Source: an uncultured Clostridia bacterium (GTDB taxonomy: Bacteria > Bacillota > Clostridia > Lachnospirales > CAG-274). Taken from it: DNA of 64,000 bases. Under the pieces are notes generated by a model. It made no database searches, was not told the origin of the DNA, and saw only the letters and a list, made by a program, of their open reading frames with translations. The first letter of the stretch is position 1. Each line of letters opens with the position of its first letter. A program made the position numbers and the translations under genes. Location: NCBI GenBank assembly GCA_947630725.1, contig CANRIS010000004.1:1-64000 (forward strand). The letters run 5' to 3'. Positions 7,107 to 15,716 of this stretch are shown piece after piece.

Positions 7107-7253
7107 TAAAAAGACCGCTCCTAAATAAGCAAATGCGAAGCGGTCTAATTTTGTAGGCTTAATGCCTACTTAAAAGATACGCCGACCAACCACTTTTGAA
7201 GTGGGGTGCCTTTGGGAGGATCGGGTATTAGCAGTACCTGATCCTCTCTTTAT
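7107..7253 (-). ncRNA. Predicted antisense RNA (antitoxin), copy 2
   Basis: Minus-strand transcript of about 147 nt predicted between the inward promoter and the hairpin at 7112-7146. It has the same series of hairpins as copy 1, with compensating changes in the second-last stem. Cross-regulation with copy 1 is possible because the 5' part is nearly identical. Confidence 0.55.
7112..7152. terminator. Bidirectional terminator, copy 2
   Basis: AGACCGCT (7112-7119) pairs with AGCGGTCT (7139-7146), with AATTTTG following on the plus strand and a T-rich run on the minus strand. The loop differs from copy 1 while the stem is identical. Confidence 0.7.
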
Positions 7254-7259
7254 GTTTAC

Positions 7260-7288
7260 ATTATACTATATTTTTTTAATAAAATCAA
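7260..7288 (-). promoter_or_regulatory. Promoter of antisense RNA, copy 2
   Basis: On the minus strand TTGATT (7288-7283), 17-base spacer, TATAAT (7265-7260). Confidence 0.75.
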
Positions 7289-7311
7289 TATATTTCCGAA
7301 AATAATTTACG

Positions 7312-7342
7312 GCAGGCTTTGACATATAAAGTCTGCTTTTTT
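7312..7342 (+). terminator. Terminator after the duplicated units
   Basis: GCAGGCTTT (7312-7320) pairs with AAAGTCTGC (7328-7336) with one G-T pair, followed by TTTTTT. It closes transcription from the lysis and toxin region before the integrase. Confidence 0.75.
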
Positions 7343-7641
7343 ACTTTACATATGCTTGACTTTATGACTATAAAGAGGGATATATATAAGGAAGAAAAGG
7401 GGACGATTTTGTGAAAATATACAGTATTCTTATTATTATAAATAAATTTTTAAGGACGGAGAGTATAGGGCTTTTCGTCTTTTATTTTTGAAAAAGGGAG
7501 AAAGCTATACAAGATGTGCCGTTAAAGAGAGATTTTCCGAGTATTCAAGCCTTTATAAAATCAATATAAGCATCAGATTACAACATTTAAAATATTGTGG
7601 TCAGACAACACAGAAACGGAAGTTAAAAGGAGGTATATATA
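7343..7641. other. Integrase upstream region
   Basis: About 300 bases without a convincing gene. It is A+T-rich and ends in the strong ribosome site AAAAGGAGGTATATA before the integrase ATG. An 82-codon open frame from 7488 overlaps the integrase start by 95 bases and shows no family signature, so I do not call it. A promoter for the integrase is expected here but no clear consensus pair was found. Confidence 0.4.
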
Positions 7642-9474
7642 ATGACACAGGATGTAACAAACAATACGCCAAAGGTATTCGTCATTCCTGCTACAAAGCG
7701 ATCGATGAGGAATGGAGGACAGATAAAAAAGATTAAAAACATAAGGGTAGGGGCTTATTGCAGGGTTTCTACCGAGAATGAAAGTCAGAAGACTTCATAT
7801 TCAAATCAGGTAAGCTATTATAGGGAATTTATAAACAACAGGGAAGGCTGGGAATTGGCAGAGGTTTATGCGGATGAAGCCATTAGCGGAACAGACCGCT
7901 CAAGAAGGATAAATTTCAATCGGATGATTGAAGATGCAAAAATGGGAAAGATTGACTATATAGTTACAAAATCAATATCACGTTTTGCCAGAAATACGGT
8001 TGATACTCTTGACTGTGTGCGGCTTCTTCTTGATATGACTCCACCTGTGGGGATATACTTTGAAAAAGAAAATATTGATACTCTGGATGCTAAAGGAGAG
8101 TTATTTCTGACAATACTTTCAGCTTTGGCACAGGAAGAAAGCCGTTCAATTTCAGATAACATCAGGTGGACATTTCAAAAGAATTTTAAAGCCGGCATAC
8201 CTCAGATAAATTTAAACAGAATGTTAGGATATGATAAGGGTGAAAACGGCGAATGGCTCATCAACGAAGAGCAGGCCGAGACAGTCAGAATTATTTTCAA
8301 CAGATATTTGAACGGCTGCTCTTCAAGGAAAATTGCTAAGGAATTAAACAGTCTCGGAAGGACTACGGTAAACGGCAAGGCTTGGGGAGCGAGTGGAATT
8401 TTAGGCATACTTCATAATGAAAAGTATGTAGGCGATCTTGAAATGCAAAAGACAGTAACCCGAAACTTCCTCACTCATCGCTCCTATAAAAATAACGGAG
8501 AGGCGCCAAAATATTATGTCAGCGACCACCATGAGGGTATAATTGACAGAGAAACATGGGACAGAGTACAACGATTGCTTCGGGGCAAGACGAGAAAGCC
8601 CGATGAAGAGACGAGGCAGAAATCCGGCATTTCTCCCTCTCCGTTTACCAATCTGATCTGTGGAGGAGATGTAAACGGCGTGGTTTGCGGTGAAAGATTT
8701 ACAAGACTTACATATGCCGGAATGATAAAGGGATATACCGACAAAAGAAGTCTCGCCGCTGAAGGTCTAAGCTCTGATGATTACAGTGAATGCTATTCCT
8801 TTGGCTATCCTGTATGGAGATGCAAAAGGAGGATAACGGAAAAGAAAACCTCTTGTAACTCTGAGATTTTTCTCGAATATGCTGCCGAACAGACCATCAT
8901 GGAACTGTTCTACAGGCTAAGAGAAGACTACATACTAAGCGGCGAAGACTCTGCGTTCTCAAAAGAATTTAACAAGAGGTACTATGAAAACTGTATATTC
9001 TCCAAAACTGACAGTGGTGGAGATTTTTATTACGACAATAGTTTAAACAGCGTGGAATATGACAGCAACTTGCCTGACACAGAGATAAATATTAAAACAT
9101 CGGCCAGAGAAAATTATGAAGGCTTCATAAATGGTCTTATGGATCTTCCCAAAAATAATAACGCAGGTCAGAAACTCAATGTCAAGGGTACAATGACGGC
9201 AGACCCCTCAATACCTTATGATTACCTTATCTTTGAAAGAGAGTTTTACAGGGATTTTATAGAAAAAGGTTATGTTTATGGAAATAAAATAAAGCTTCAT
9301 ACCAACTTTGGTATTATTTTGGAAGCCGAGGGTATGAGCAGAAAACTTAAAGATTTTATAGGCTTCAGAAAGTGTAATGAGCTTGGCGAGGCAGAAATCA
9401 TTGATACAGAGTGGAAAATCGGCAGTAAAACAATTCAGTACAAGAGAAAATTAAAGAAATCAGCAAGGCGTTAA
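7642..9474 (+). CDS. Large serine recombinase (prophage integrase)
   Basis: A 610-residue site-specific recombinase. After a short lead containing KVFVIPATKR comes the resolvase/invertase catalytic domain (about residues 34-180), with the nucleophile Ser43 in AYCRVSTE. Other domain marks are YADEAISGT, SISRFARN, and ALAQEESRSISDN. The recombinase domain follows (about 195-310, including GYDKGENGEW, AETVRIIFNRYLNG, ILHNEKYVGDL). A Cys-rich zinc-ribbon region follows (ICGG, VVCGERF, WRCKRR, TSCNS), then a long C-terminal region. It probably integrates and excises the prophage by crossing attP with attB, with no need for a long homologous core. Location just after the lysis genes, same strand, puts it at the right end of the prophage. 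Confidence 0.92.
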   Translation: MTQDVTNNTPKVFVIPATKRSMRNGGQIKKIKNIRVGAYCRVSTENESQKTSYSNQVSYYREFINNREGWELAEVYADEAISGTDRSRRINFNRMIEDAKMGKIDYIVTKSISRFARNTVDTLDCVRLLLDMTPPVGIYFEKENIDTLDAKGELFLTILSALAQEESRSISDNIRWTFQKNFKAGIPQINLNRMLGYDKGENGEWLINEEQAETVRIIFNRYLNGCSSRKIAKELNSLGRTTVNGKAWGASGILGILHNEKYVGDLEMQKTVTRNFLTHRSYKNNGEAPKYYVSDHHEGIIDRETWDRVQRLLRGKTRKPDEETRQKSGISPSPFTNLICGGDVNGVVCGERFTRLTYAGMIKGYTDKRSLAAEGLSSDDYSECYSFGYPVWRCKRRITEKKTSCNSEIFLEYAAEQTIMELFYRLREDYILSGEDSAFSKEFNKRYYENCIFSKTDSGGDFYYDNSLNSVEYDSNLPDTEINIKTSARENYEGFINGLMDLPKNNNAGQKLNVKGTMTADPSIPYDYLIFEREFYRDFIEKGYVYGNKIKLHTNFGIILEAEGMSRKLKDFIGFRKCNELGEAEIIDTEWKIGSKTIQYKRKLKKSARR

Positions 9475-9487
9475 AACACAGAATATA

Positions 9488-9561
9488 CCCGACCCAGCTT
9501 GGAATTTCGCCATAAGGTTTATATATCTTTTGGCAAAATTCCTTGATCGGGTCTCTTTTTT
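9488..9561 (+). terminator. Long hairpin terminator after the integrase
   Basis: CCCGACCC (from 9488) and GGAATTTCGCCA face TGGCAAAATTCC and TCGGGTC (to 9553), followed by TCTTTTTTT. The inner arms contain the GCCATAAGGTT motif found again downstream, so the structure may serve both as terminator and as a protein-binding site. Confidence 0.7.
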
Positions 9562-9872
9562 TTGCCTAAAAGTACGATTTATTCTGTAACAAAATCTAAA
9601 AAAGTATGATGATTCAATCCAGAATAAACCTATTGGCGAAACAGATAATTACGCCAAAAGGTTAAACAAATCGGCAAAACATATCAGCCATTTCCTTGAG
9701 TAAATATACTGTTTATTCAGATACTCCAATATTGAAAAATCCCATATTTAAGGCAAAAATCAAACATTTGGCATAATAGAACCTTATGGCAAAAATAAAA
9801 ATCAATAATAATTCATTAAAAAATCATTATGCCAAAAGGTTATACAATTTGGCGTAATTCAAACAATTTGGC
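9509..9872. repeat. Dispersed GCCAWAAGGTT / TTGGC motif cluster
   Basis: GCCATAAGGTT or GCCAAAAGGTT occurs at 9509, 9653 and 9831 on the plus strand and at 9780-9790 on the minus strand. Three of them are followed 8-12 bases later by TCGGC or TTTGGC, making 23-26-base near-palindromes (for example GCCAAAAGGTT...AATTTGGC). Extra TTGGCG/CGCCAA pairs lie between. This is not coding. It could be an integrase or directionality-factor binding region around attR, or an operator array. Confidence 0.55.
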
Positions 9873-10238
9873 GTTAATCCCCATTAAATAATATTGACCG
9901 ATATACATTGTTGGCCTTTGTTATTTAAGCTGCACTTTAGCCGTAATGCACGCCAAATACCCATTTGAATAGAAAAGGGTGACCGTCGGATATGTGTCTA
10001 CCCCTCAGATTCAGTTGTTGGAATTGTGAATTTTTGCTTTAGGAGATGTTGGGTATGGTTGTTATTTTTTTAGATTAATAAAGAATTATTAATATGTAAA
10101 TTATAAGATTTAAAATTATTATCATAGGCTTGTTTATTGATGTGAAATATAATTTGAAAAAAGACTAAAACCATAAAATTAAATCTTTGTTTTTTATGTA
10201 TAAATTATGACTTTTACATATCGGTAGGAGCATTAATA

Positions 10239-11702
10239 ATGAAGAAGGCTAAAATAAAATATCCAACCTCAAAAATTTTATTAGTATTTATTATAATGAT
10301 TATATCTGTTGTTTCCATAACTTGTGGAAGTCTTTGGGGCGATGAGATTTGCAGGGTGGAAGCGCCAATCAGCGGAGATATTATTGAAACGATAAAAGTT
10401 TCTTTGGGATATGCGCAACCCGGATATATGATGTATATATTTTTGTGGAGCAAAATTTTCGGCTCAACAGAATTTATTCTTCGATGCAGCAATTTGCCTT
10501 TTGTGATAATTTCAATTTATTATGTGTTCAATGTAATTAAGGCAAATAAATGGTCGGATTGGTTTAGTATTTTATTTTTTTGCCATCCCATGTTTATCTA
10601 TTATATGGATGAAGCAACTCCATACATAATAGTATATGCCCTTGCTTTGGCATTTATATTTCACATATACTTTGTTGGAGAGGCTTTTAATACAAAAAAA
10701 AATATTATTAATATAAACTTAATATATTTGTTGGGCGTTTTTATCCATTTCATGTTTGGTTTTATAATAATACTTTATTTTATAAAATGTCTCATAGAAA
10801 TGAAAATAAATAATAAAAACATAATAAAAAATCATATATTGATTTTAATTTTGTTTTGTGTAGGGTATTTACCTTTAGGCATTTTATATGCAAAATTTCT
10901 GATAGGAACTTATACTGCAACTAATTCAATAATAAAAAGTATAATGTATATAATTTATAACTTTATTGGAATGCAAGGAATTGGACTGTCAAGAAATGAT
11001 TTGCGAGCAGGCAACTTTGAAAATATCAATATAATGCACATTATAATGCTATTTATCTTTTCACTTGTTCTTTTATCAATTTTGATTATAAGCCATAAGA
11101 CAATATTAAAATATGTAAAGGATAATCCCGATATTGTTATAGGTTGCATAGTTTTCTTTATTGTTATATTAACTGTAGCCAAAATTGTCAGTATGGGATT
11201 ATGGGATAGACATTGTATGACAGTTTTCCCTTTATTTGTTATTTTCTTATGTGGCATTTCAAGCGAATTGGTAAAAACAAATCATTGGTCTTTCTTGTTG
11301 TATGCATATGTTGTTTTATTGATAATATCATCTTTTAATATTAGATTTAATTATTATTACTCATGTGATGATATTAAAGGAGTAACAGAAGAAGTTAATA
11401 GGTTAATGGCTGAAAATAATGACCTAACTGTAATTACAACGACTGATGATAACAATTATTATAAATTTGAGCCAAATGACAATATAATCGTTAATGTAGA
11501 AAATGCAGATGTAAATGAAATTTCTCAATATATAAATAATTTAAGCAGTAAGTGTATTCTCATTCTTTTTGAAAAAAATTGCAGTAAGGAATTATATGAT
11601 TTTTTTGATACAGACGATAATTATATAGTAAATGATAATTACAATTCGTTTAAGCTTGTCAGTGTAAATGATCAGACTGTAGGTGTATTTAATTTTGCTT
11701 AA
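10239..11702 (+). CDS. GT39/PMT-like membrane glycosyltransferase
   Basis: A 487-residue multi-span membrane protein. The first external loop after the first helix carries LWGDEICRVEAP, placing an acidic pair where GT39/ArnT/PMT-type enzymes have their catalytic Asp-Glu. QPGYMMYIFLWSKIFGSTEFILR matches the family's next segment. About ten hydrophobic helices follow, then a soluble C-terminal part of about 100 residues. Such enzymes use polyprenyl-phosphate sugars as donors to modify glycans, lipids or proteins outside the membrane. It overlaps the next gene, a UbiA-type enzyme that could make such a lipid-linked donor. AGGAG precedes the ATG. Very A+T-rich compared with the housekeeping genes. 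Confidence 0.6.
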   Translation: MKKAKIKYPTSKILLVFIIMIISVVSITCGSLWGDEICRVEAPISGDIIETIKVSLGYAQPGYMMYIFLWSKIFGSTEFILRCSNLPFVIISIYYVFNVIKANKWSDWFSILFFCHPMFIYYMDEATPYIIVYALALAFIFHIYFVGEAFNTKKNIININLIYLLGVFIHFMFGFIIILYFIKCLIEMKINNKNIIKNHILILILFCVGYLPLGILYAKFLIGTYTATNSIIKSIMYIIYNFIGMQGIGLSRNDLRAGNFENINIMHIIMLFIFSLVLLSILIISHKTILKYVKDNPDIVIGCIVFFIVILTVAKIVSMGLWDRHCMTVFPLFVIFLCGISSELVKTNHWSFLLYAYVVLLIISSFNIRFNYYYSCDDIKGVTEEVNRLMAENNDLTVITTTDDNNYYKFEPNDNIIVNVENADVNEISQYINNLSSKCILILFEKNCSKELYDFFDTDDNYIVNDNYNSFKLVSVNDQTVGVFNFA

Positions 11703-12540
11703 ATATTTAAGACTTCTCAGAGTGAAGCATTATATTAAAAATTTATTAATATTTGTACCTTTAATTTTTAGCGGAAAATTATTTGAAATCAACAAATTTG
11801 TTCCTGCACTTATGGGAACTGTTTGTTTCTGTCTCTTGTCATCTACTATATACATAATCAACGATGTAAAAGACGCTGATAAAGATGCTATTCATCCTAT
11901 TAAGAAAAATCGACCTATTGCATCAGGAGAAATCTCTAAAAAAACAGCATTTATAATATTATGTTTTTTGATTATTTCTTCCTTTTTAGTATCTGTGCTT
12001 TTTATAAGAGGTTATTTTTCACTGATTTTTCTTGCTGTATATTTTATCTTGAATGTAATGTATAGCTTTGGATTAAAAAATGTTGCACTTGTTGATTTAT
12101 GTATCCTTGTCTCCGGGTTTTTAATAAGGATTCTATATGGAGGCGCAATTGCGAATATAGTTGTATCTGATTGGTTATATTTAACGGTAATTTCAGCATC
12201 GTTCTATTTTGCTCTTGGAAAAAGACGAAACGAAATGGATAAATATGGCTGTGGTACACGAACTGTATTAAGTCAATATTCAAAAGAATTTTTAGATAAA
12301 AATATGTATATGTGTATGGGATTGACAAACGGTTTTTATGCACTTTGGGCTATTGAACAAGATAATTCTTTTTTAGTAATAACTGTTCCTATAGTCCTGA
12401 TATTGTCTATGAGATATAGTCTTATAATTGAAGGCGATTCAGAAGGTGACCCTATAGAAGTATTAATAAATGATAAAGTAATGCTTTTGTCCGGTATGGT
12501 TTATATATTGATTATGTTTATCGTATTATATTTGAGTTAA
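11683..12540 (+). CDS. UbiA-family prenyltransferase, decaprenyl-phosphate phosphoribosyltransferase-like
   Basis: A 285-residue integral membrane protein. The signature NDVKDADKDAIHPIKKNRPI (about residues 60-79) is typical of the UbiA group that moves phosphoribose from PRPP to polyprenyl phosphate (DprE-pathway UbiA/Rv3806c type). A second Asp motif, ALGKRRNEMDKYG, lies near residue 185. About eight to nine hydrophobic helices are visible. The GTG start at 11683 overlaps the upstream gene by 20 bases; a TTG at 11695 is an alternative, and neither has a strong ribosome site. With the GT39-like gene it could supply and use a lipid-linked pentose. The exact donor remains inferred. Confidence 0.7.
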   Translation: MYLILLKYLRLLRVKHYIKNLLIFVPLIFSGKLFEINKFVPALMGTVCFCLLSSTIYIINDVKDADKDAIHPIKKNRPIASGEISKKTAFIILCFLIISSFLVSVLFIRGYFSLIFLAVYFILNVMYSFGLKNVALVDLCILVSGFLIRILYGGAIANIVVSDWLYLTVISASFYFALGKRRNEMDKYGCGTRTVLSQYSKEFLDKNMYMCMGLTNGFYALWAIEQDNSFLVITVPIVLILSMRYSLIIEGDSEGDPIEVLINDKVMLLSGMVYILIMFIVLYLS

Positions 12541-12704
12541 TTGTTATCGTAAGAATTAATTCGAAATGTTTACTAACAAGAGAGTGTTAATTTTTATTCA
12601 TATGGTTTAGACAGTTTTAACTCTGTGTTATAAATATACTTTATATATTATTACCTTTATAAAACAGGACTTTGCCAAGAAAAAACAGAAAAAGGAACAT
12701 AACA
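12541..12704. other. Short spacer at a composition change
   Basis: An A+T-rich gap between the UbiA-like gene and the sugar kinase. No gene is visible. Base composition rises in G+C immediately after it, marking a module border. Confidence 0.4.
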
Positions 12705-13883
12705 ATGCAGTTAGATAAAGCATTTGGATATTATTTTGAAAATATGAGAGCCGAAGGGAGGGTCCACTGTCCTTATAGGATATGTCCCTTTGGGGCGCAC
12801 GTTGACCATCAGCAAGGCTTGGTGGCGGGCTTTGCTCTCGACAAGGGCGTAGATATGATTTATGCCAAGTCGGAGGAGCCTATTGTGGAGTTTTATTCCC
12901 TGAACTTTGAGGGGCAGATGAGGTTTACGATAAAACGGAACCCTCATATTCACAAGAATTGGGGAGATTATCCCAGAGCGGCAATGAAGTCTCTTTTTGA
13001 ACACGGATACGAACCAAGGTACGGTTTCAGCGGAGTGATAGAGGGGACGCTGCCCATAGGCGGACTTTCGTCGTCGGCTGCAGTCATACTCACATATATA
13101 GCGGCCTTTTGCAAGGTAAATGACTTTCACCCCGAAAGGTCAAAAATGATAGAAATGGCTCTTTGGGCTGAGCAGAATTTCATAGGACTTAACATAGGCA
13201 AGCTCGACCAGAGCTGCGAGGTATATTGCGAAAAGGATAACCTTTTGTACCTCGACACTCTTGACGACAGCTTTGAAAATATACCCGTAAGCAAAAATAT
13301 GCCCAGATTCAAGATAGGCATTTTCTTTTCGGGAGTTCCGAGAGCGCTTGTCAACTCTGCATACAACGCAAGGGTTGACGAATGCAAGTCGGCTGCGTAT
13401 GCTCTGAAAGCTTATGCAGGCATACCCTATGAAAAATTTGCCGATACATATCTGAGAGATGTACCCGAAACTGTTTTCAGACAATACAGAGATAAGCTTC
13501 CCGAAAGCTTCGCAAAGCGCGCAGAACATTTCTACAGCGAGTTTGCAAGGGTAAAAAGGGGTGTTGACGCATGGAAGAAAGGCGATATACACGCCTTCGG
13601 ACAGGTTGTTTTCGAGTCGGGAAACAGCTCGATATACAACTATGAAAGCGGCTCAAAGGAATTGAGGACTCTTCACGAGATAATGCTCGATACTCCCGGC
13701 ATATACGGAGGACGTTTTTCGGGAGCGGGATTCAAGGGCTGTTGTATGGCGATAGTCGATCCTGAATATACCGAACAGATAGAGGAAAGAATCACGACCA
13801 AATATCTGGACAAGTTTCCTGAGCTTAAGGACAAGTTTTCGGTTCATTTCTGCGATACCGCAAACGGCATAGAAAAGCTTTAA
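12705..13883 (+). CDS. GHMP sugar kinase, galacturonokinase/galactokinase-like
   Basis: A 392-residue GHMP kinase expected to make a sugar 1-phosphate. Near the N-terminus, PYRICPFGAHVDHQQG matches the sugar-recognition motif, in the form ICPxGAHxDHQ known from plant galacturonokinase rather than the GEHTDYNGG of galactokinase. GGLSSSAAV (about residues 127-135) is the ATP-binding glycine/serine loop, and FSGAGFKGCCMAIV is the C-terminal GHMP motif. ATG 12705 is chosen because AAAGGAACATAACA precedes it; a TTG 33 bases earlier would add 11 basic residues. A nucleotidyltransferase and a UDP-glucuronate-epimerase-like gene follow in a tight unit, which supports a uronic-acid substrate. Confidence 0.7.
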   Translation: MQLDKAFGYYFENMRAEGRVHCPYRICPFGAHVDHQQGLVAGFALDKGVDMIYAKSEEPIVEFYSLNFEGQMRFTIKRNPHIHKNWGDYPRAAMKSLFEHGYEPRYGFSGVIEGTLPIGGLSSSAAVILTYIAAFCKVNDFHPERSKMIEMALWAEQNFIGLNIGKLDQSCEVYCEKDNLLYLDTLDDSFENIPVSKNMPRFKIGIFFSGVPRALVNSAYNARVDECKSAAYALKAYAGIPYEKFADTYLRDVPETVFRQYRDKLPESFAKRAEHFYSEFARVKRGVDAWKKGDIHAFGQVVFESGNSSIYNYESGSKELRTLHEIMLDTPGIYGGRFSGAGFKGCCMAIVDPEYTEQIEERITTKYLDKFPELKDKFSVHFCDTANGIEKL

Positions 13884-13901
13884 AAGATTGGAGCAGTTAA
13901 A

Positions 13902-14645
13902 TTGATTTGTATTGTACTTGCGGCAGGATATGCGACAAGGCTTTATCCTCTGACTGAAAATTTTCCAAAACCGCTTTTGGATGTAGGCGGAAAGCCCATA
14001 CTCGATCATCTTCTGAATGACATAGACAAACAGAGGGACATAAAAGGGATTGTTGTAATAAGCAACCATAAATTCATATCTCATTTTGAAAAGTGGAAAA
14101 ATGAACGCTCGTTTAAAAATCCCATAACCGTACTTGACGATGGCTCCACCGACAATGACGATCGCTTAGGCGCAGTCAGAGACATAGAGTTTGCCGTAAG
14201 GGAGCTTGATATAAAGGACGATCTCCTTGTTATTGCAGGGGATAATGTTGTGGATTTTTCTTTCGGAGAATTTATAGATTTTGCAAGAAAAAAAGACACT
14301 TCGTGCGTTATGTGCCACGAGGAGCATAACATAGATAAACTGCGAAAAACCGCAGTAATAACAAAAACCGATGACAACCTGATAACATCCTATGAAGAAA
14401 AACCGTATGACCCCAAGGGCAGCTTGGCAGTCCCACCGTTCTACTTCTACAAAAACAAAGACGCAGGGCGAATTGGGGAGGCTATACTGAACGGCTGCGG
14501 AACAGACGCTCCCGGCAGCTTTGCGGCGTGGCTAAGCAGACAAACAGAGGTTTACGCATGGGATATGTCGGGTAAAAGATACGACATAGGCGATATGGAA
14601 AGTTACAGAGCCGTTCAGCGTATTTTCGGAAAGAAAGTGAAGTAA
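13902..14645 (+). CDS. Sugar-1-phosphate nucleotidyltransferase
   Basis: A 247-residue enzyme expected to activate a sugar 1-phosphate to a nucleotide sugar. It opens with ICIVLAAGYATRLYPLTENFPKPLL, the nucleotide-binding loop and Lys of the RmlA/GalU/HddC superfamily. VIAGDNVVDF gives the metal-binding Asp, and the Lys of YEEKP is in the usual place. The TTG start at 13902 follows GGAG. The preceding gene encodes a galacturonokinase-like kinase and the following gene a UDP-uronate epimerase, so UDP-galacturonate or UDP-glucuronate is a sensible product. The sequence alone does not decide between UTP, dTTP, CTP or GTP. Confidence 0.75.
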   Translation: MICIVLAAGYATRLYPLTENFPKPLLDVGGKPILDHLLNDIDKQRDIKGIVVISNHKFISHFEKWKNERSFKNPITVLDDGSTDNDDRLGAVRDIEFAVRELDIKDDLLVIAGDNVVDFSFGEFIDFARKKDTSCVMCHEEHNIDKLRKTAVITKTDDNLITSYEEKPYDPKGSLAVPPFYFYKNKDAGRIGEAILNGCGTDAPGSFAAWLSRQTEVYAWDMSGKRYDIGDMESYRAVQRIFGKKVK

Positions 14646-15716
14646 ATGTTGGATTTTAACGTAGACATTGAAAATAAAACGATTCTTGTGACGGGAGCGG
14701 CAGGCTTTATAGGGGCAAACCTTGTAAAAAGGCTGCTTAAGGATCATAAAAATATAAAAATAATAGGTATAGACAATTTAAATGACTACTATGACGTAAG
14801 CCTCAAGGAATACCGCCTTAAAGCGCTAAGTGAATATCCTTCGTTTATTTTTATTAAAGGAAACATTGCAGACAAGGCTCTCGTTAAAAATATTTTCAAC
14901 AAATACAAGCCCGATATTGCAGTAAACCTTGCTGCTCAGGCAGGGGTGAGGTATTCGATAACTAACCCCGATGCATACATAGAATCCAACATAATAGGTT
15001 TTTATAACATATTGGAGGCCTGCCGTCATTCCTACGACAACGGCGAAAGGGGAGTTGAACACCTTGTATATGCCTCCAGCTCATCGGTTTACGGTTCCAA
15101 CAAAAAGGTGCCGTACTCAACGGATGACAAAGTAGACAATCCCGTAAGCCTATATGCTGCCACAAAGAAATCGAACGAGCTTTTGGCTCACGCTTACAGC
15201 AAGCTTTATAGTATACCTTCCACGGGACTCAGATTTTTTACGGTCTATGGACCCGCAGGCCGCCCCGATATGGCGTACTTTGGCTTTACAAACAAGCTGA
15301 CGGCAGGCGATAAAATACAGATATTCAACTATGGCAACTGCAAAAGGGATTTCACCTACATAGACGATATAGTTGAAGGAATAGTACGGGTAATGCGCCA
15401 CGCTCCCGAAAGATCCACAGGTGATGACGGACTGCCCATACCGCCCTATAAAATCTACAACATAGGAGGCAGCTCCCCGGAAAACCTTCTCGACTTCGTG
15501 GACATACTTTCCGAGGAACTCATAAGGGCAGGAGTCCTGCCGTCAGACTATGATCTCGAATCCCACAAGGAGCTTGTACCCATGCAGCCCGGCGATGTCC
15601 CCATAACCTACGCCGACGCCTCGGCTCTCGAAAAGGACTTCGGCTTTAAGCCCCAAACCCCCTTAAGAGAGGGCTTAAGAAACTTCGCCGAGTGGTACGC
15701 TGAATTTTATAAATAA
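14646..15716 (+). CDS. NAD-dependent epimerase, UDP-glucuronate 4-epimerase-like
   Basis: A 356-residue short-chain dehydrogenase of the extended type. TGAAGFIGANL (residues 16-26) binds NAD. The catalytic Ser lies in ASSSSVYG, and Tyr and Lys lie in YAATKKSNE. DNLNDYYDVSLKEYRL after the first strand and RFFTVYGPAGRPDMAYFGFT are typical of the UDP-glucuronate 4-epimerase (GAE/LspL) group rather than GalE. It would interconvert UDP-GlcA and UDP-GalA. It starts directly after the nucleotidyltransferase stop. The composition resembles the housekeeping genes more than the glycosyltransferases nearby. Confidence 0.8.
   Translation: MLDFNVDIENKTILVTGAAGFIGANLVKRLLKDHKNIKIIGIDNLNDYYDVSLKEYRLKALSEYPSFIFIKGNIADKALVKNIFNKYKPDIAVNLAAQAGVRYSITNPDAYIESNIIGFYNILEACRHSYDNGERGVEHLVYASSSSVYGSNKKVPYSTDDKVDNPVSLYAATKKSNELLAHAYSKLYSIPSTGLRFFTVYGPAGRPDMAYFGFTNKLTAGDKIQIFNYGNCKRDFTYIDDIVEGIVRVMRHAPERSTGDDGLPIPPYKIYNIGGSSPENLLDFVDILSEELIRAGVLPSDYDLESHKELVPMQPGDVPITYADASALEKDFGFKPQTPLREGLRNFAEWYAEFYK

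Larger units (their letters stand above)
6901..7307. repeat. Tandem ~400-bp unit, copy 2 (putative type I toxin-antitoxin locus)
   Basis: Second copy of the unit at 6483-6886, with the same order of parts. Differences sit mainly in loops and in paired positions. For example, the internal hairpin is GGGTTTTAAACCC in copy 1 and GTAGGCTTAATGCCTAC in copy 2, so the pairing is kept while the sequence changes. Confidence 0.85.
9475..10238. other. Gene-free junction between prophage and polysaccharide locus
   Basis: About 760 bases with no supported gene on either strand. The first half holds the terminator and motif cluster; the second half (9950-10238) is strongly A+T-rich and probably holds the promoter of the polysaccharide genes, though I cannot point to one consensus pair. 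The prophage attachment site is expected in this stretch. Confidence 0.5.

Noticed and set aside
7488..7736. 82-codon frame before the integrase
   Set aside because: It overlaps the integrase start in another frame and lacks any recognisable motif; its TTG start is not well placed.
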